Shown here in pieces: positions 8,375 to 16,474 of a DNA stretch of 32,967 nucleotides. Position 1 is the first letter of the stretch, and every line of letters starts with the position of its first letter. The DNA lies in contig SXIZ01000196.1 in assembly GCA_005779525.1 (NCBI GenBank), positions 1 through 32,967 on the forward strand, given 5' to 3'. This DNA comes from Methylococcaceae bacterium. Lineage in GTDB: Bacteria; Pseudomonadota; Gammaproteobacteria; Methylococcales; Methylomonadaceae. Position numbers and translations under genes: made by a program. The notes below the pieces were generated by a model. It worked only from the letters and a program-made list of their open reading frames with translations, did no database searches and was not told the origin of the DNA.

Positions 8375-9025
8375 TCACTCATGCAACTCTTGCATCAGCA
8401 TCTTGATTTTTTGGAGCGCGAGTTGTTGTTTATCGGGTGATAAGGCGTTAAATTCTTGCGCAAAAACTTCAAAACTATACGTAGGTGCACTTTTAGTTTC
8501 AGCAGTTCCCGCGCAGGCAGTTAAAACTTTATTCAGTACAGGGCTGGCACCGTCCAAAGGAATTGCCGTCGTCAATACCTTCCGAATCATGGTATTTACT
8601 TTCAAAAATAAGGTATTACCACTTAACATGCTATCCAACATCGCTTTAGCATATTCATCGGTAAATCCTTTACGCTTTGAGTCGGGAAAGGTTTGCATCC
8701 GAATTTTGACGGGTACATTTTTGTCGATTTGATATTCAACGTCAAAAAAACTGCCTTGTGAGGTGATCAAAGCATCAGAATTGAGTACGACCTGCAATTT
8801 ATTATCACTGCATACCAGCGACAATTTTATATTGTCGTATACGCCATCCAGTGACCTAGGCGCCACAACACTGGTAATCACGCGATTATTTAATGGGTCG
8901 TTAGCCTGCGTGAACGTCCAGGTATTTTCTGCATACCCCGCAGGCGCTATTAGCAATAAGCCAATGACCCGGCTAAACAGGTTTAGTTTTGCTAAGTATC
9001 TGTGCAACTTCATAGCCCATAACAT
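8375..9025 (-). CDS. Secreted protein of unknown function, VasI/TagO-like pattern
   Basis: A 216-residue exported protein. After a basic start, a hydrophobic stretch ends in APAGYA, a likely signal peptidase site before ENTW. The body has the pattern KLSLVCSDNKLQVVL, then VEYQIDKNVPVKIRM, then ending VLTAC. This resembles the beta-rich VasI/TagO family, where two cysteines bracket the domain. That resemblance is weak and by eye, and no type VI secretion genes are present. A second ATG at 9013 (MKLHRYLAK) is an equally good start. It follows the other small secreted gene by 12 bases, so the two are probably co-transcribed. Confidence 0.65.
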   Translation of the reverse strand: MLWAMKLHRYLAKLNLFSRVIGLLLIAPAGYAENTWTFTQANDPLNNRVITSVVAPRSLDGVYDNIKLSLVCSDNKLQVVLNSDALITSQGSFFDVEYQIDKNVPVKIRMQTFPDSKRKGFTDEYAKAMLDSMLSGNTLFLKVNTMIRKVLTTAIPLDGASPVLNKVLTACAGTAETKSAPTYSFEVFAQEFNALSPDKQQLALQKIKMLMQELHE

Positions 9026-9037
9026 CCCAAGACCTAA

Positions 9038-9412
9038 CTATTTACTAACATTCACCAACCAACCATCACTACCTTTACAATTATTAGCCGCCTCAGCCGA
9101 AATATTAATTCTCGCCATCCCCGGCTCAAGATTGGCGGGTAATTTGCCAGTCACTTGAAATCCAGAGTTTTTGGCGATTGTCTGCACCTCAACAGGCTGC
9201 TGCTTGACCGTGACCACAATGCTTTTAGGATTGTTAGTGGGAGCGACCATAAAAGAGAATTCTGCTTGCTGCGGAACAACTTCCTTATCAGCGGGTGTAA
9301 ATGCCGTAAAAACTGGCTTGGCGCATGATTTTGAACTACTGCTGCTACCATAAGCCCAAGCCGTACCGTTTATTCCGAATACGAAAATAATCAACATACC
9401 TAATTTTAACAT
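9038..9412 (-). CDS. Small secreted protein, probable Ig-like fold, unknown function
   Basis: The start is set by a strong ribosome binding site: GAGGAG lies 7 bases before the ATG at 9412, while the frame extends further upstream without one. The signal peptide MLKLGMLIIF to TAWA is followed by a serine run (YGSSSSSKSC) and a single beta-rich domain of about 90 residues with two cysteines (near the start and in NNCKGSDGW). The spacing suggests an Ig-like fold with one disulfide in the periplasm. I do not recognise a named family. It sits between ftsX and the preceding secreted gene. Confidence 0.65.
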   Translation of the reverse strand: MLKLGMLIIFVFGINGTAWAYGSSSSSKSCAKPVFTAFTPADKEVVPQQAEFSFMVAPTNNPKSIVVTVKQQPVEVQTIAKNSGFQVTGKLPANLEPGMARINISAEAANNCKGSDGWLVNVSK

Positions 9413-9489
9413 TGCCATTCTCCTCATTAATAAAAGTAACACCTCAGCAGTATACCGCGCCTCAATTTAAACGCCTCATAACAAAGCAG

Positions 9490-10509
9490 CTATTCTGGCT
9501 GAATGCGTTGTAACTGCCGTGTTAATTCTAACCAAGCACCTGCCACGCCTAACAACGACCCCAGCAGTAATAACTGCAAGGTATCGGCATAGCCTAAGAA
9601 TACAATATTAAATTCAGAAGCATATAGCTTTGAAAGCTGAGTTGCTGGCTGCTGAATGATCAACATAATGATGGTGACCACCAGCCAAGCGATTAATGCG
9701 GCTAAAAACCCTAACCAAAATCCGGTATAAAGAAATGGACGACGAATAAAAGCATTGGTGGCCCCTACCAACTTCGCAATAATGACTTCATCTTTACGAT
9801 TTTGTAATTCCAAGCGAATGGTATTTGCAATAATTAACAATACTTCTAAACCGAAAAGCACCCCCATAAGCCAGACGCTACGTTCCGCCAGTTCTAAAAT
9901 GGCTTGTAAACGATGTAACCACTGCATATCGAGTTGTGCAAAATCAACTTCTGGATATTGTTGCAATTGTTCTACTAACTTAGCGGAAATTGATTGATCA
10001 CTTAAAGCGTTTCTGGGAGTGACCACTAATACTGCAGGCAATGGATTTTGCTGCAATTCATCCAAGGCCGCACCAAAACCACTATGGGCTTTAAATTCAA
10101 TCAGGGCCTGTTCGGGGGTAATTAAACTGACATTCTCTACATCGGGGTTAGCCGTTATTTCTTTGCGTAATTTATCGATCACACTCGGCTTCAGTTCGCC
10201 TTTTAAAAACACGGAGATCTGATGGCTAGATGCCAAACCACCTGTAAGCTGCTGAAAATTTTGGACTATTAAATAAAAAATACATGCTAAAGCAATACTG
10301 GTGGAAAGTACCAACAACGTCATGGTTAAAGACGCCGGGGAGCGCATTAATCGCCCTAAACTGGAAAATAACGCGTGCGCATGTAAATCGCGATACGCAT
10401 GCCAACGGTTATTCAGTTGCAACTTATAACGTTCAAACCTGCCTAAGGCCTTTCGATTCTGAGTACTTTTATCTTTTAACATAGTCTTGACCCGCCACCA
10501 AGCGACCAT
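9490..10509 (-). CDS. ftsX: Cell division protein FtsX
   Basis: FtsX is the membrane partner of the ATPase FtsE. The pair acts at the division septum and activates peptidoglycan hydrolases. The 339-residue product has a long cytoplasmic N-terminus, then four predicted membrane segments (about residues 60-83, 220-240, 265-290 and 305-330). The first is followed by a periplasmic domain (HQISVFLKGELKPSV to DFAQLD). The conserved NRKDEVIIAKLVGATNAFIRRPF loop precedes the third segment. The ATG used overlaps ftsE by 41 bases; a second ATG at 10482 (MLKDKS) would overlap by 14 and is also possible. Confidence 0.95.
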   Translation of the reverse strand: MVAWWRVKTMLKDKSTQNRKALGRFERYKLQLNNRWHAYRDLHAHALFSSLGRLMRSPASLTMTLLVLSTSIALACIFYLIVQNFQQLTGGLASSHQISVFLKGELKPSVIDKLRKEITANPDVENVSLITPEQALIEFKAHSGFGAALDELQQNPLPAVLVVTPRNALSDQSISAKLVEQLQQYPEVDFAQLDMQWLHRLQAILELAERSVWLMGVLFGLEVLLIIANTIRLELQNRKDEVIIAKLVGATNAFIRRPFLYTGFWLGFLAALIAWLVVTIIMLIIQQPATQLSKLYASEFNIVFLGYADTLQLLLLGSLLGVAGAWLELTRQLQRIQPE

Positions 10510-11143
10510 GATCCAAGGTAAGTACTCGGTGCCCCATACGATTAATTAACTCAAAATCATGGGTCGCAATTAAAATTGCAACCCCGACTTGGGTAAATTG
10601 ACCAAATAGACGCATAATTTCTTTCGATAACTGTGGATCTAAGTTCCCTGTCGGCTCGTCTGCAAGAATCAATTCTGGTTTATTGACCACTGCACGCGCA
10701 ATACCTACCCGTTGTTGCTCCCCGCCTGATAGGGCCTGGGGGTATTTATGCTCCTTACCCAGCAAACCGACTTTATCTAATGCAGCGCGCACACGCTTGG
10801 CAATATCTTGGTAACCATAGCCTGCAACCACCATCGGCAAAGCGATGTTATCCAGTACGGTGCGATCTTGCAGCAATTTGTAATCCTGAAAAATCAAGCC
10901 CATCTTGCGCCGTACATACGGGATTTGCGAACTTTTAAGTTGACTGACATCTTGTCCGCCCAATAACACCTGACCATGGGTACAATTTTCCATCAACGCA
11001 GCGAGTTTCAGTACGGTACTTTTGCCTGCACCTGAATGCCCAGTCAAGAAAACAATTTCACCTGGCCGGATATGAAAATTCACATCCAATAAGGCATCGC
11101 CTCCGTCTTGGTAACGCTTACTGACATGTTCAAATTTCAACAC
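10469..11143 (-). CDS. ftsE: Cell division ATP-binding protein FtsE
   Basis: An ABC-type ATPase that energises FtsX at the septum. The Walker A motif is GHSGAGKST, the ABC signature is LSGGEQQR and Walker B is LILADEPTGNLD, followed by an ATHD switch histidine. Length (224 aa) is normal. The start codon is GTG, three bases after the stop of the ctaA-ftsY gene, and the end overlaps ftsX, so ftsY-ftsE-ftsX form one unit as in E. coli. Confidence 0.96.
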   Translation of the reverse strand: MLKFEHVSKRYQDGGDALLDVNFHIRPGEIVFLTGHSGAGKSTVLKLAALMENCTHGQVLLGGQDVSQLKSSQIPYVRRKMGLIFQDYKLLQDRTVLDNIALPMVVAGYGYQDIAKRVRAALDKVGLLGKEHKYPQALSGGEQQRVGIARAVVNKPELILADEPTGNLDPQLSKEIMRLFGQFTQVGVAILIATHDFELINRMGHRVLTLDHGRLVAGQDYVKR

Positions 11144-11146
11144 GGC

Positions 11147-13084
11147 TTATTCATCCAGTACAAACAATGCATCCACAAAGCGTTCGGCATCGAAGTCTTG
11201 CAAATCATCAATGGCCTCCCCCACACCAATATAGCGGATCGGAATTTCCATTTGCCGCGCCAAGGCAAAAATAACGCCCCCCTTGGCTGTACCGTCCAGT
11301 TTAGTTAGCACCAAACCTGTCAACGCAACGGCTTCATTAAACAATTTTGCTTGCGACAAGGCATTTTGTCCGGTCCCCGCATCGAGCACCAGCAATACTT
11401 CATGCGGTGCGGATTCATCTAGACGCCCCATAATACGTTTAACTTTTTTCAATTCATCCATTAAATTGGATTTTGTATGCAAGCGCCCTGCGGTATCAGC
11501 AATCAAGACATCAATCCCTTTTGCACTTGCAGATTGCACAGCATCAAAAATGACGGACGCAGAATCTGCCCCCGTATGCTGAGCGACTACTTGAATATTA
11601 TTGCGCTCACCCCAAACTTGTAATTGCTCAACCGCGGCGGCTCTAAACGTATCTCCCGCGGCCAACATAACGCTATGCCCTTGAGCTTGCAAACGTTTGG
11701 CCATTTTACCTATGGTTGTCGTTTTACCCGCGCCATTAATACCGACCACTAAAATAACATAAGGCTTATCTTGTTTGGGAATAACCAAAGGACGAGAACA
11801 AGGTTGTAGTAACAGTAATAATTCTTGTTTCAACGCCGCAGATAGCGTTTGCACATCATTTAATTGCTGGCGTTCGAGTTTATCGGTCAGTTTTTGAATA
11901 ATCGCAGTAGTAGCCTCCATGCCCACATCGGCCATGATCAAGCTCGCTTCGATATCTTCGAGTAATTCGGAATTTATGGCGCGCTGTCCAAACGGAATGG
12001 CTGAGAGTACATTACCAATCCCAGAACGCGTGCGTTTTAATTGGGATTTTAGACGTAAATAGATGGATTCCGGTTCTGGCTCGACGTAGTCGGCTTTAGC
12101 AGATGCCGCAGTTAATGCGGTCACCGCGTTCGCCGCTGCGATTTCCTTGGTTGCATCAGGAACATACACGGCATAGCTGCTGTAAAAACTCATTGCCAAT
12201 ACAGGTAGCAACAGCAACAGCCCTAAACCGCTATGCAGCCAAGTTATCCATACAGGATGTTGCATTTGGAGGCTAGCCATGCCGAGGGTTATCTCCATCA
12301 CCAACATTACCAGCAAGACTAAACCCGCTTTACGGATTTCCAATACTTGTCTGGGTAATAATGCCAGTATCGCCACGGCAAACAAGCCAAAAGCAATAAT
12401 GCAAGCGAGCGCGACATGCCAAAGCATAATTCCAGACAGATGCTCGGATGTGATAACAGGCATTTGGCCATTAAATACCGCCAACAAAGCCTGAAGTAGC
12501 ATTCTAAGATCTAACGTCGTTAACCACGCTGCAATACATGGAGCTAGATCACTACATGCTTGCCCAGCAGCATTGGTACTGACCCAAATGCCTGAAAACT
12601 GCAGTACTAACACGCATAAAACCGCTAATTTAGCCAAATACCCCACACTACAGCTTTTTACGCGTATGACATTTGGGGCAAGGTGTAATGCTAATGCATA
12701 AGCACAAGCGATGAATAATCCACCCAGTGAGAAATGAAGTGCAGATTTTATTGCAGGCGATAATAGCTGACCGAAACTCAGATCGATGCCTAAAGGCAAT
12801 AGTAGCAACAGGGCATAAACAATATAACCCAGCAATGCTCTAACCCGCAGCACGCTATGAGTCATAGCGATCGGTATTGCAGAAAGAACGAGTAACGCCA
12901 TTAACGCAATACTATAGTTATGTACGATGAGCGGTAGGGCTTGCTCGAAACTCAAAAACTGTAACAGCGACCCCGATGGAGACATTGACTGCGATAGGTC
13001 AGTTTGACTCGTTCGGTAGACAACACCTGCCAAGCTAGCAAGCAAGGCAAAAAAGCCACATAGGTAAGCAATAAGTTTCAACAT
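11147..13084 (-). CDS. ftsY: CtaA (heme A synthase-like)-FtsY fusion protein
   Basis: One continuous 645-codon frame encodes two proteins normally made separately. Residues about 1-305 form an eight-helix COX15/CtaA module. Candidate heme ligands are H55, H117, H223 and H284, spaced like those of Bacillus CtaA, and a cysteine pair (C177, C183) lies in the second-half loop. The first half lacks the CxxxxxxC loop and the catalytic Glu before the first His (LPLIVHN here). Residues 306-340 are an Ala-rich, then acidic linker. From about 341 the full SRP receptor NG domain follows: membrane helix LRLKSQLKRTRSG, P-loop GINGAGKTT (448-456), DTFRAAA, DTAGR, TKLD and GVGEAIDDL. The usual FtsY acidic A domain is largely replaced. 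It lies between the oxidase-assembly genes and ftsE, where ctaA and ftsY would be adjacent. FtsY function should be intact; heme A synthase activity is doubtful. Confidence 0.93.
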   Translation of the reverse strand: MLKLIAYLCGFFALLASLAGVVYRTSQTDLSQSMSPSGSLLQFLSFEQALPLIVHNYSIALMALLVLSAIPIAMTHSVLRVRALLGYIVYALLLLLPLGIDLSFGQLLSPAIKSALHFSLGGLFIACAYALALHLAPNVIRVKSCSVGYLAKLAVLCVLVLQFSGIWVSTNAAGQACSDLAPCIAAWLTTLDLRMLLQALLAVFNGQMPVITSEHLSGIMLWHVALACIIAFGLFAVAILALLPRQVLEIRKAGLVLLVMLVMEITLGMASLQMQHPVWITWLHSGLGLLLLLPVLAMSFYSSYAVYVPDATKEIAAANAVTALTAASAKADYVEPEPESIYLRLKSQLKRTRSGIGNVLSAIPFGQRAINSELLEDIEASLIMADVGMEATTAIIQKLTDKLERQQLNDVQTLSAALKQELLLLLQPCSRPLVIPKQDKPYVILVVGINGAGKTTTIGKMAKRLQAQGHSVMLAAGDTFRAAAVEQLQVWGERNNIQVVAQHTGADSASVIFDAVQSASAKGIDVLIADTAGRLHTKSNLMDELKKVKRIMGRLDESAPHEVLLVLDAGTGQNALSQAKLFNEAVALTGLVLTKLDGTAKGGVIFALARQMEIPIRYIGVGEAIDDLQDFDAERFVDALFVLDE

Positions 13085-13169
13085 GCGTGATCCATTCGTT
13101 TATTATTTTTATATTCTGTTGTTAGCAATCTAACCTAAGTCAGATTGGTGCGTACTTGTTTGGAAATAA

Positions 13170-13766
13170 CTAACCAATTTGGGAAATCATCAATAATTTT
13201 TTCAAATCATCTTTTACTTTATATGGATCAAATCCGGGTTCATATTGCATCATTAAATTCCCGAGAGGATCCATTAAAAACAGCATTCCCTCTGGGATCT
13301 CTGCCTTTCTGATGGTCGTTAATTTCTGCTTTAATTCAGGCATTGCTTGAGCGCGCAGCAATCGGCTATCATCTTCCCACCATTTTGCACTTACCGTCTC
13401 GGGTGGCGGATTAAACACCGCTACGAGACGACGAGTGCGCGTTAAATCTTTATTTAACATTAAAACTATCTGCTTAGTTTTATGGATTGCATCTAAACAT
13501 GTCTGATTACAATCATTGCCTGCTATCACATTAAGCAACACCCAATGACCTGCTATTTCCGACATATTATTGCGGGAAAACTGATCTAATCCGGTGAATT
13601 CAATTAAGTCTGTAGGAACTGGGGGCGTAATCAGTTCGCCGTTGTTGGTATGCGTTACCAATGTTTGCGGATGCTCTTTTAGATACCATGCAATTAAAAA
13701 TGGAATGAAAGACATCGCAAAAATAATGAGTATAAGTCTTTGATTTTTAGTTTGTTGCTGATTCAT
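13170..13766 (-). CDS. Membrane-anchored thioredoxin-fold protein of the cox cluster
   Basis: A 198-residue protein with one N-terminal membrane segment (LILIIFAMSFIPFLIAWYL). Its periplasmic domain has GHWVLLNVIAGNDC and a CNQTC motif, matching the CxxxC of Sco-type copper chaperones. The downstream part ends PEGMLFLMDPLGNLMMQYEPG, as in Sco proteins. I do not see the conserved Sco histidine clearly, so copper binding is uncertain. Proteins of this type stand between SURF1 and ctaA in gammaproteobacterial cox clusters and are presumed assembly factors. It overlaps SURF1 by 20 bases. Confidence 0.8.
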   Translation of the reverse strand: MNQQQTKNQRLILIIFAMSFIPFLIAWYLKEHPQTLVTHTNNGELITPPVPTDLIEFTGLDQFSRNNMSEIAGHWVLLNVIAGNDCNQTCLDAIHKTKQIVLMLNKDLTRTRRLVAVFNPPPETVSAKWWEDDSRLLRAQAMPELKQKLTTIRKAEIPEGMLFLMDPLGNLMMQYEPGFDPYKVKDDLKKLLMISQIG

Positions 13767-14481
13767 GTAATTTTTTTCTTATTGACCAAAATGCTAACAC
13801 CGTTAAGGTAAATGCTAAACCAAACCATTGCACCGCATAAGCAATATGTTTTTCCGGCGTAATGAGCACGGGCAGACTCCAACTGCGTAAGTAGCCATTT
13901 TCAGCGTATGGATCCAGTTCTATTTGAAAGCTAAGTACATCAGCATGTAATAACGGCCCCAGTATTTTAGGTTGCACCACCTGGACTACAGCTGGCCATC
14001 CAGATGTTGGTAACTCAGCGCCCGACAACTGCAAACCTACACTGGGAAAACTATTGACCCGTCCAGTCAGACTAACTTGCTTTTGCGTAAACGCAATATC
14101 AGGCAGGATCTTCCGATCCACATTCAGCGGCACCCAGCCTCGATTAATCAATATTACCTTATGGTTAGATAGTTTTAAGGGGGTTAATACCAAGTAACCC
14201 ACTTTGCCATGCATATGCTGATTATCTACTAAAAATTGATGCTCAACATCATATTCTCCGGTCACACTGACAGGTCTAAATTTTAAACTTGCAAGATCAT
14301 CCGGGGTATTGCCATCAATGACTAACGCATCCTGTTGTAATAATTGTTCTTGGGTTTGCAAATATTCGCGTTTTTGTTCCGAACGGGCGAGCTGCCAGAA
14401 ACCTAAGCTGAGTAGTATCCCCATCACTAGTATATAGGCCAAAAGAGGCCACATACCGATTTGTCTTAATTTTAAAATCAT
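13747..14481 (-). CDS. SURF1 family cytochrome oxidase assembly protein
   Basis: SURF1/Shy1 proteins help insert heme a into subunit I of cytochrome c oxidase. This 244-residue copy has the expected two membrane segments at the ends. Family motifs are LGFWQLARSEQKREYL, RPVSVTGEYD, VILINRGWVP and the terminal YAVQWFGLAFTLTVL. All recognisable blocks are intact, unlike those of the neighbouring ctaG. It is divergent from the DUF2909 gene and overlaps the following thioredoxin-fold gene. Confidence 0.94.
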   Translation of the reverse strand: MILKLRQIGMWPLLAYILVMGILLSLGFWQLARSEQKREYLQTQEQLLQQDALVIDGNTPDDLASLKFRPVSVTGEYDVEHQFLVDNQHMHGKVGYLVLTPLKLSNHKVILINRGWVPLNVDRKILPDIAFTQKQVSLTGRVNSFPSVGLQLSGAELPTSGWPAVVQVVQPKILGPLLHADVLSFQIELDPYAENGYLRSWSLPVLITPEKHIAYAVQWFGLAFTLTVLAFWSIRKKLHESATN

Positions 14482-14552
14482 CCGCAGTATCTATTGGCAA
14501 TTTTGCGCTAAATAGCTGAAAATACCATTTATTTTCTCATTTACAAAATATT

Positions 14553-14807
14553 ATGCTTAAAATCTTTGTTATTGTTGCATTTATTCTGATTATCATCAGC
14601 TTAGGAAATGCGCTGTTTCACTTAGTAAAATCGAAAAATGAAATTGATTCTGCCAAAACAGCCAAAGCCCTGACGGTGCGTATTAGCCTATCGATTGCTT
14701 TGTTTTTCTTGATTTTTCTTGCGTTTGCGACAGGTTTACTGCAACCTCATGGCATCGGTGCGGTGATCAAAAATCATCCTAATAACACCCAGACTAACAC
14801 TCCATAA
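14553..14807 (+). CDS. DUF2909 family small membrane protein
   Basis: An 84-residue protein with two membrane helices (MLKIFVIVAFILIIISLGNAL and ISLSIALFFLIFLAFATGLL) joined by a short charged loop. A conserved LTVRISLS and a PHG motif mark it as DUF2909. This family is regularly found on the opposite strand between coxC and SURF1, as here, so a role in oxidase biogenesis is likely but unproven. It converges on coxC. Confidence 0.9.
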   Translation: MLKIFVIVAFILIIISLGNALFHLVKSKNEIDSAKTAKALTVRISLSIALFFLIFLAFATGLLQPHGIGAVIKNHPNNTQTNTP

Positions 14808-14837
14808 GTTTGGCGCATTTCATGTCGCCGTATAAAC

Positions 14838-14867
14838 AAAAAAGGCGCTGACTGACGTCAACGCCTT
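14838..14867 (-). terminator. Rho-independent terminator after coxC
   Basis: Read on the minus strand, an 11-bp stem (one G-U pair) AAGGCGTTGAC/GTCAGCGCCTT with a GTCA loop is followed by a run of six T. It lies 22 bases after the coxC stop codon. It has no T run on the plus strand, so it serves coxC rather than the convergent DUF2909 gene. It implies a separate promoter for SURF1 onward. Confidence 0.85.
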
Positions 14868-14888
14868 GATACCGATTAAATGTAATTT

Positions 14889-15755
14889 CTACATCAAGTA
14901 CACAAAAACAAACAGACCTAACCAGACGACGTCAACGAAATGCCAGTACCATGCTGCCGCTTCGAAAGCAAAATGGTTCTCCGGTTTAAAATGACCTTTG
15001 CTGCTGCGAAACAGCACCACCGTCAAAATAATTGCTCCGACACACACATGAAATCCATGGAAACCGGTCAACATGAAAAAGGTTGAGCCATAAATTCCAG
15101 AACCCAAGGTTAAGCCCATTTCAGTATAGGCTTCGTGGTATTCAAAAGCTTGACAAGCTACGAAAGTAAAACCCAGTGCGACAGTTGCAATCAAACCCTT
15201 AATTAATTGACTACGATTTTTAGCCAATAAACCATGATGCGCCCAAGTACAAGTCACACCACTGGTTAGCAGAATTAAGGTGTTCAAGAAAGGCAATCCC
15301 CAGGCACCCATCGGTTCAAATTCCCCACCGACGTTTCCTGGACCATTAGTTGGCCACTTGGCTTCAAATCCCGGCCATAACATTGCAGTATCCCGACCCG
15401 GACCATCACCTATACCGCCTAACCAAGGCACAGATAAGTTACGGGTATACCAAAGCGTTCCAAAAAATACAGCAAAAAACATGATTTCGGAGAAAATAAA
15501 CCACATCATACCCATGCGATAGGAGATTCCTACCTGCGTACTGTACATGCCGGACTCACTTTCGTGCGCCTGTAAAGTAAACCAGCCTGCTAACATGACG
15601 ATGAAGATGGCTAATCCCAACACCATCATGCTCGAGCCAATAGACGATCCATTTAGATAGTTTGCAAATCCTGCCAGCATCGTCATCAACCCGACGGTAC
15701 CTATCACCGGCCAAGTAGCTTGATGCGGGATATAATAAGCATTATTTGTCGCCAT
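14889..15755 (-). CDS. coxC: Cytochrome c oxidase subunit III
   Basis: Subunit III of the aa3-type terminal oxidase in the inner membrane. The 288-residue product has seven hydrophobic helices and family motifs WPVIGTVGL, MMWFIFSEIMFFAVFFGTLWY, NTLILLTSGVTCTWAHH, HEAYTEMGLTLGSGIYGSTFFMLTGFHG shown in part, and HFVDVVWLGLFVFVYL. It follows ctaG and ends at a strong terminator. Confidence 0.96.
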   Translation of the reverse strand: MATNNAYYIPHQATWPVIGTVGLMTMLAGFANYLNGSSIGSSMMVLGLAIFIVMLAGWFTLQAHESESGMYSTQVGISYRMGMMWFIFSEIMFFAVFFGTLWYTRNLSVPWLGGIGDGPGRDTAMLWPGFEAKWPTNGPGNVGGEFEPMGAWGLPFLNTLILLTSGVTCTWAHHGLLAKNRSQLIKGLIATVALGFTFVACQAFEYHEAYTEMGLTLGSGIYGSTFFMLTGFHGFHVCVGAIILTVVLFRSSKGHFKPENHFAFEAAAWYWHFVDVVWLGLFVFVYLM

Positions 15756-15778
15756 AATTTTCCCCTGTCTATTACTTC

Positions 15779-16303
15779 TTATTTAATATTAAAAAATTGT
15801 TGTGCCAAAGCGATATTTTTGACTTTGGCAGGTAATTCTGGGTTGATCACCCAGCGCAAAGTTACCGTTTATACTTCCTGCGCCTGCAAGGTTATGGTTT
15901 CAAAACACAAACAATGGAGCACGCCAAAATAATTGGCCGCAAATCCCGGGCTTACGCTAGCTAACGTGCGTAATTTAATTTCTTTGCCCGCCAGATTGTG
16001 TAATTGATAACTCACATCATAAATCGCACCTGGATGCACTTCCCAGCGCGACTGCGAAAACGTTACCTGCAGATCACTCGCGGCGCTGACTGCGCTGATA
16101 AAATCCACGTACACATTTCTTTGCTCATCCACCTGATAAGCCAAGGTTTTTTCATCCAACAACTGCGTTATCTTGCCATTGACTCCGCTAATTTGCGTAA
16201 ACACATCATAGAGCGGAATCATTGCCACACTGAAACCCAACATTCCCAGGGCTACCAGCAATAATTTTACTGCCAAGCGCCGATTTTGCTGCTGTGTATT
16301 CAC
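15779..16303 (-). pseudogene. ctaG: Cox11/CtaG copper chaperone interrupted by in-frame stop
   Basis: Cox11 delivers copper to the CuB centre of oxidase subunit I. Translation from a GTG (16303) that overlaps the preceding small gene as GTGA gives 144 residues: a membrane anchor, then SRWEVHPGAIYDVSYQ, FAANYFG and the copper-binding CLCF. An in-frame TAA follows at 15869-15871. The same frame then continues TVTLRWVINPELPA and ends QQFFNIK at a second TAA (15779), which is clearly the missing C-terminal beta strands of Cox11. A third conserved Cys after the anchor (PLYxxxC) is Thr here (PLYDVFT). It may be a pseudogene, a sequencing error or a truncated but used protein. Confidence 0.8.
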
Positions 16304-16398
16304 CCCGACATGGCCTGATGTACCGCGTAGGCATAAATACAAAAAGCAATCAGAAACAACACAGTAACCGTAATAATATTTTTCTTTTTAGTGTCCAT
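16300..16398 (-). CDS. Small single-helix membrane protein between coxA and ctaG
   Basis: A 32-residue frame with start ATG at 16398: MDTKKKNIITVTV, a hydrophobic helix LFLIAFCIYAYAV and a short tail HQAMSG. Its TGA overlaps the GTG start of ctaG. Tiny single-pass proteins at this position are common in gammaproteobacterial cox operons and usually go unannotated. Position and translational coupling to ctaG support a real gene. A role in oxidase assembly is inferred. Confidence 0.72.
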   Translation of the reverse strand: MDTKKKNIITVTVLFLIAFCIYAYAVHQAMSG

Positions 16399-16474
16399 AT
16401 TAACCTTGTGCCCTGTTTTGTGGCCAAAACAGGGCTTAACTAAGTTTCTTAACTTAGCGACCAACACCTACAGA

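Noticed and set aside
8375..9025. Type VI secretion component
   Set aside because: The VasI/TagO resemblance is weak and there are no T6SS genes in the window, so I did not assign that role.
12170..12200. Separate ftsY start inside the fusion (ATG of MSFYSS)
   Set aside because: No ribosome binding site precedes it, and the frame is continuous through a normal linker; kept only as a test for the fusion.
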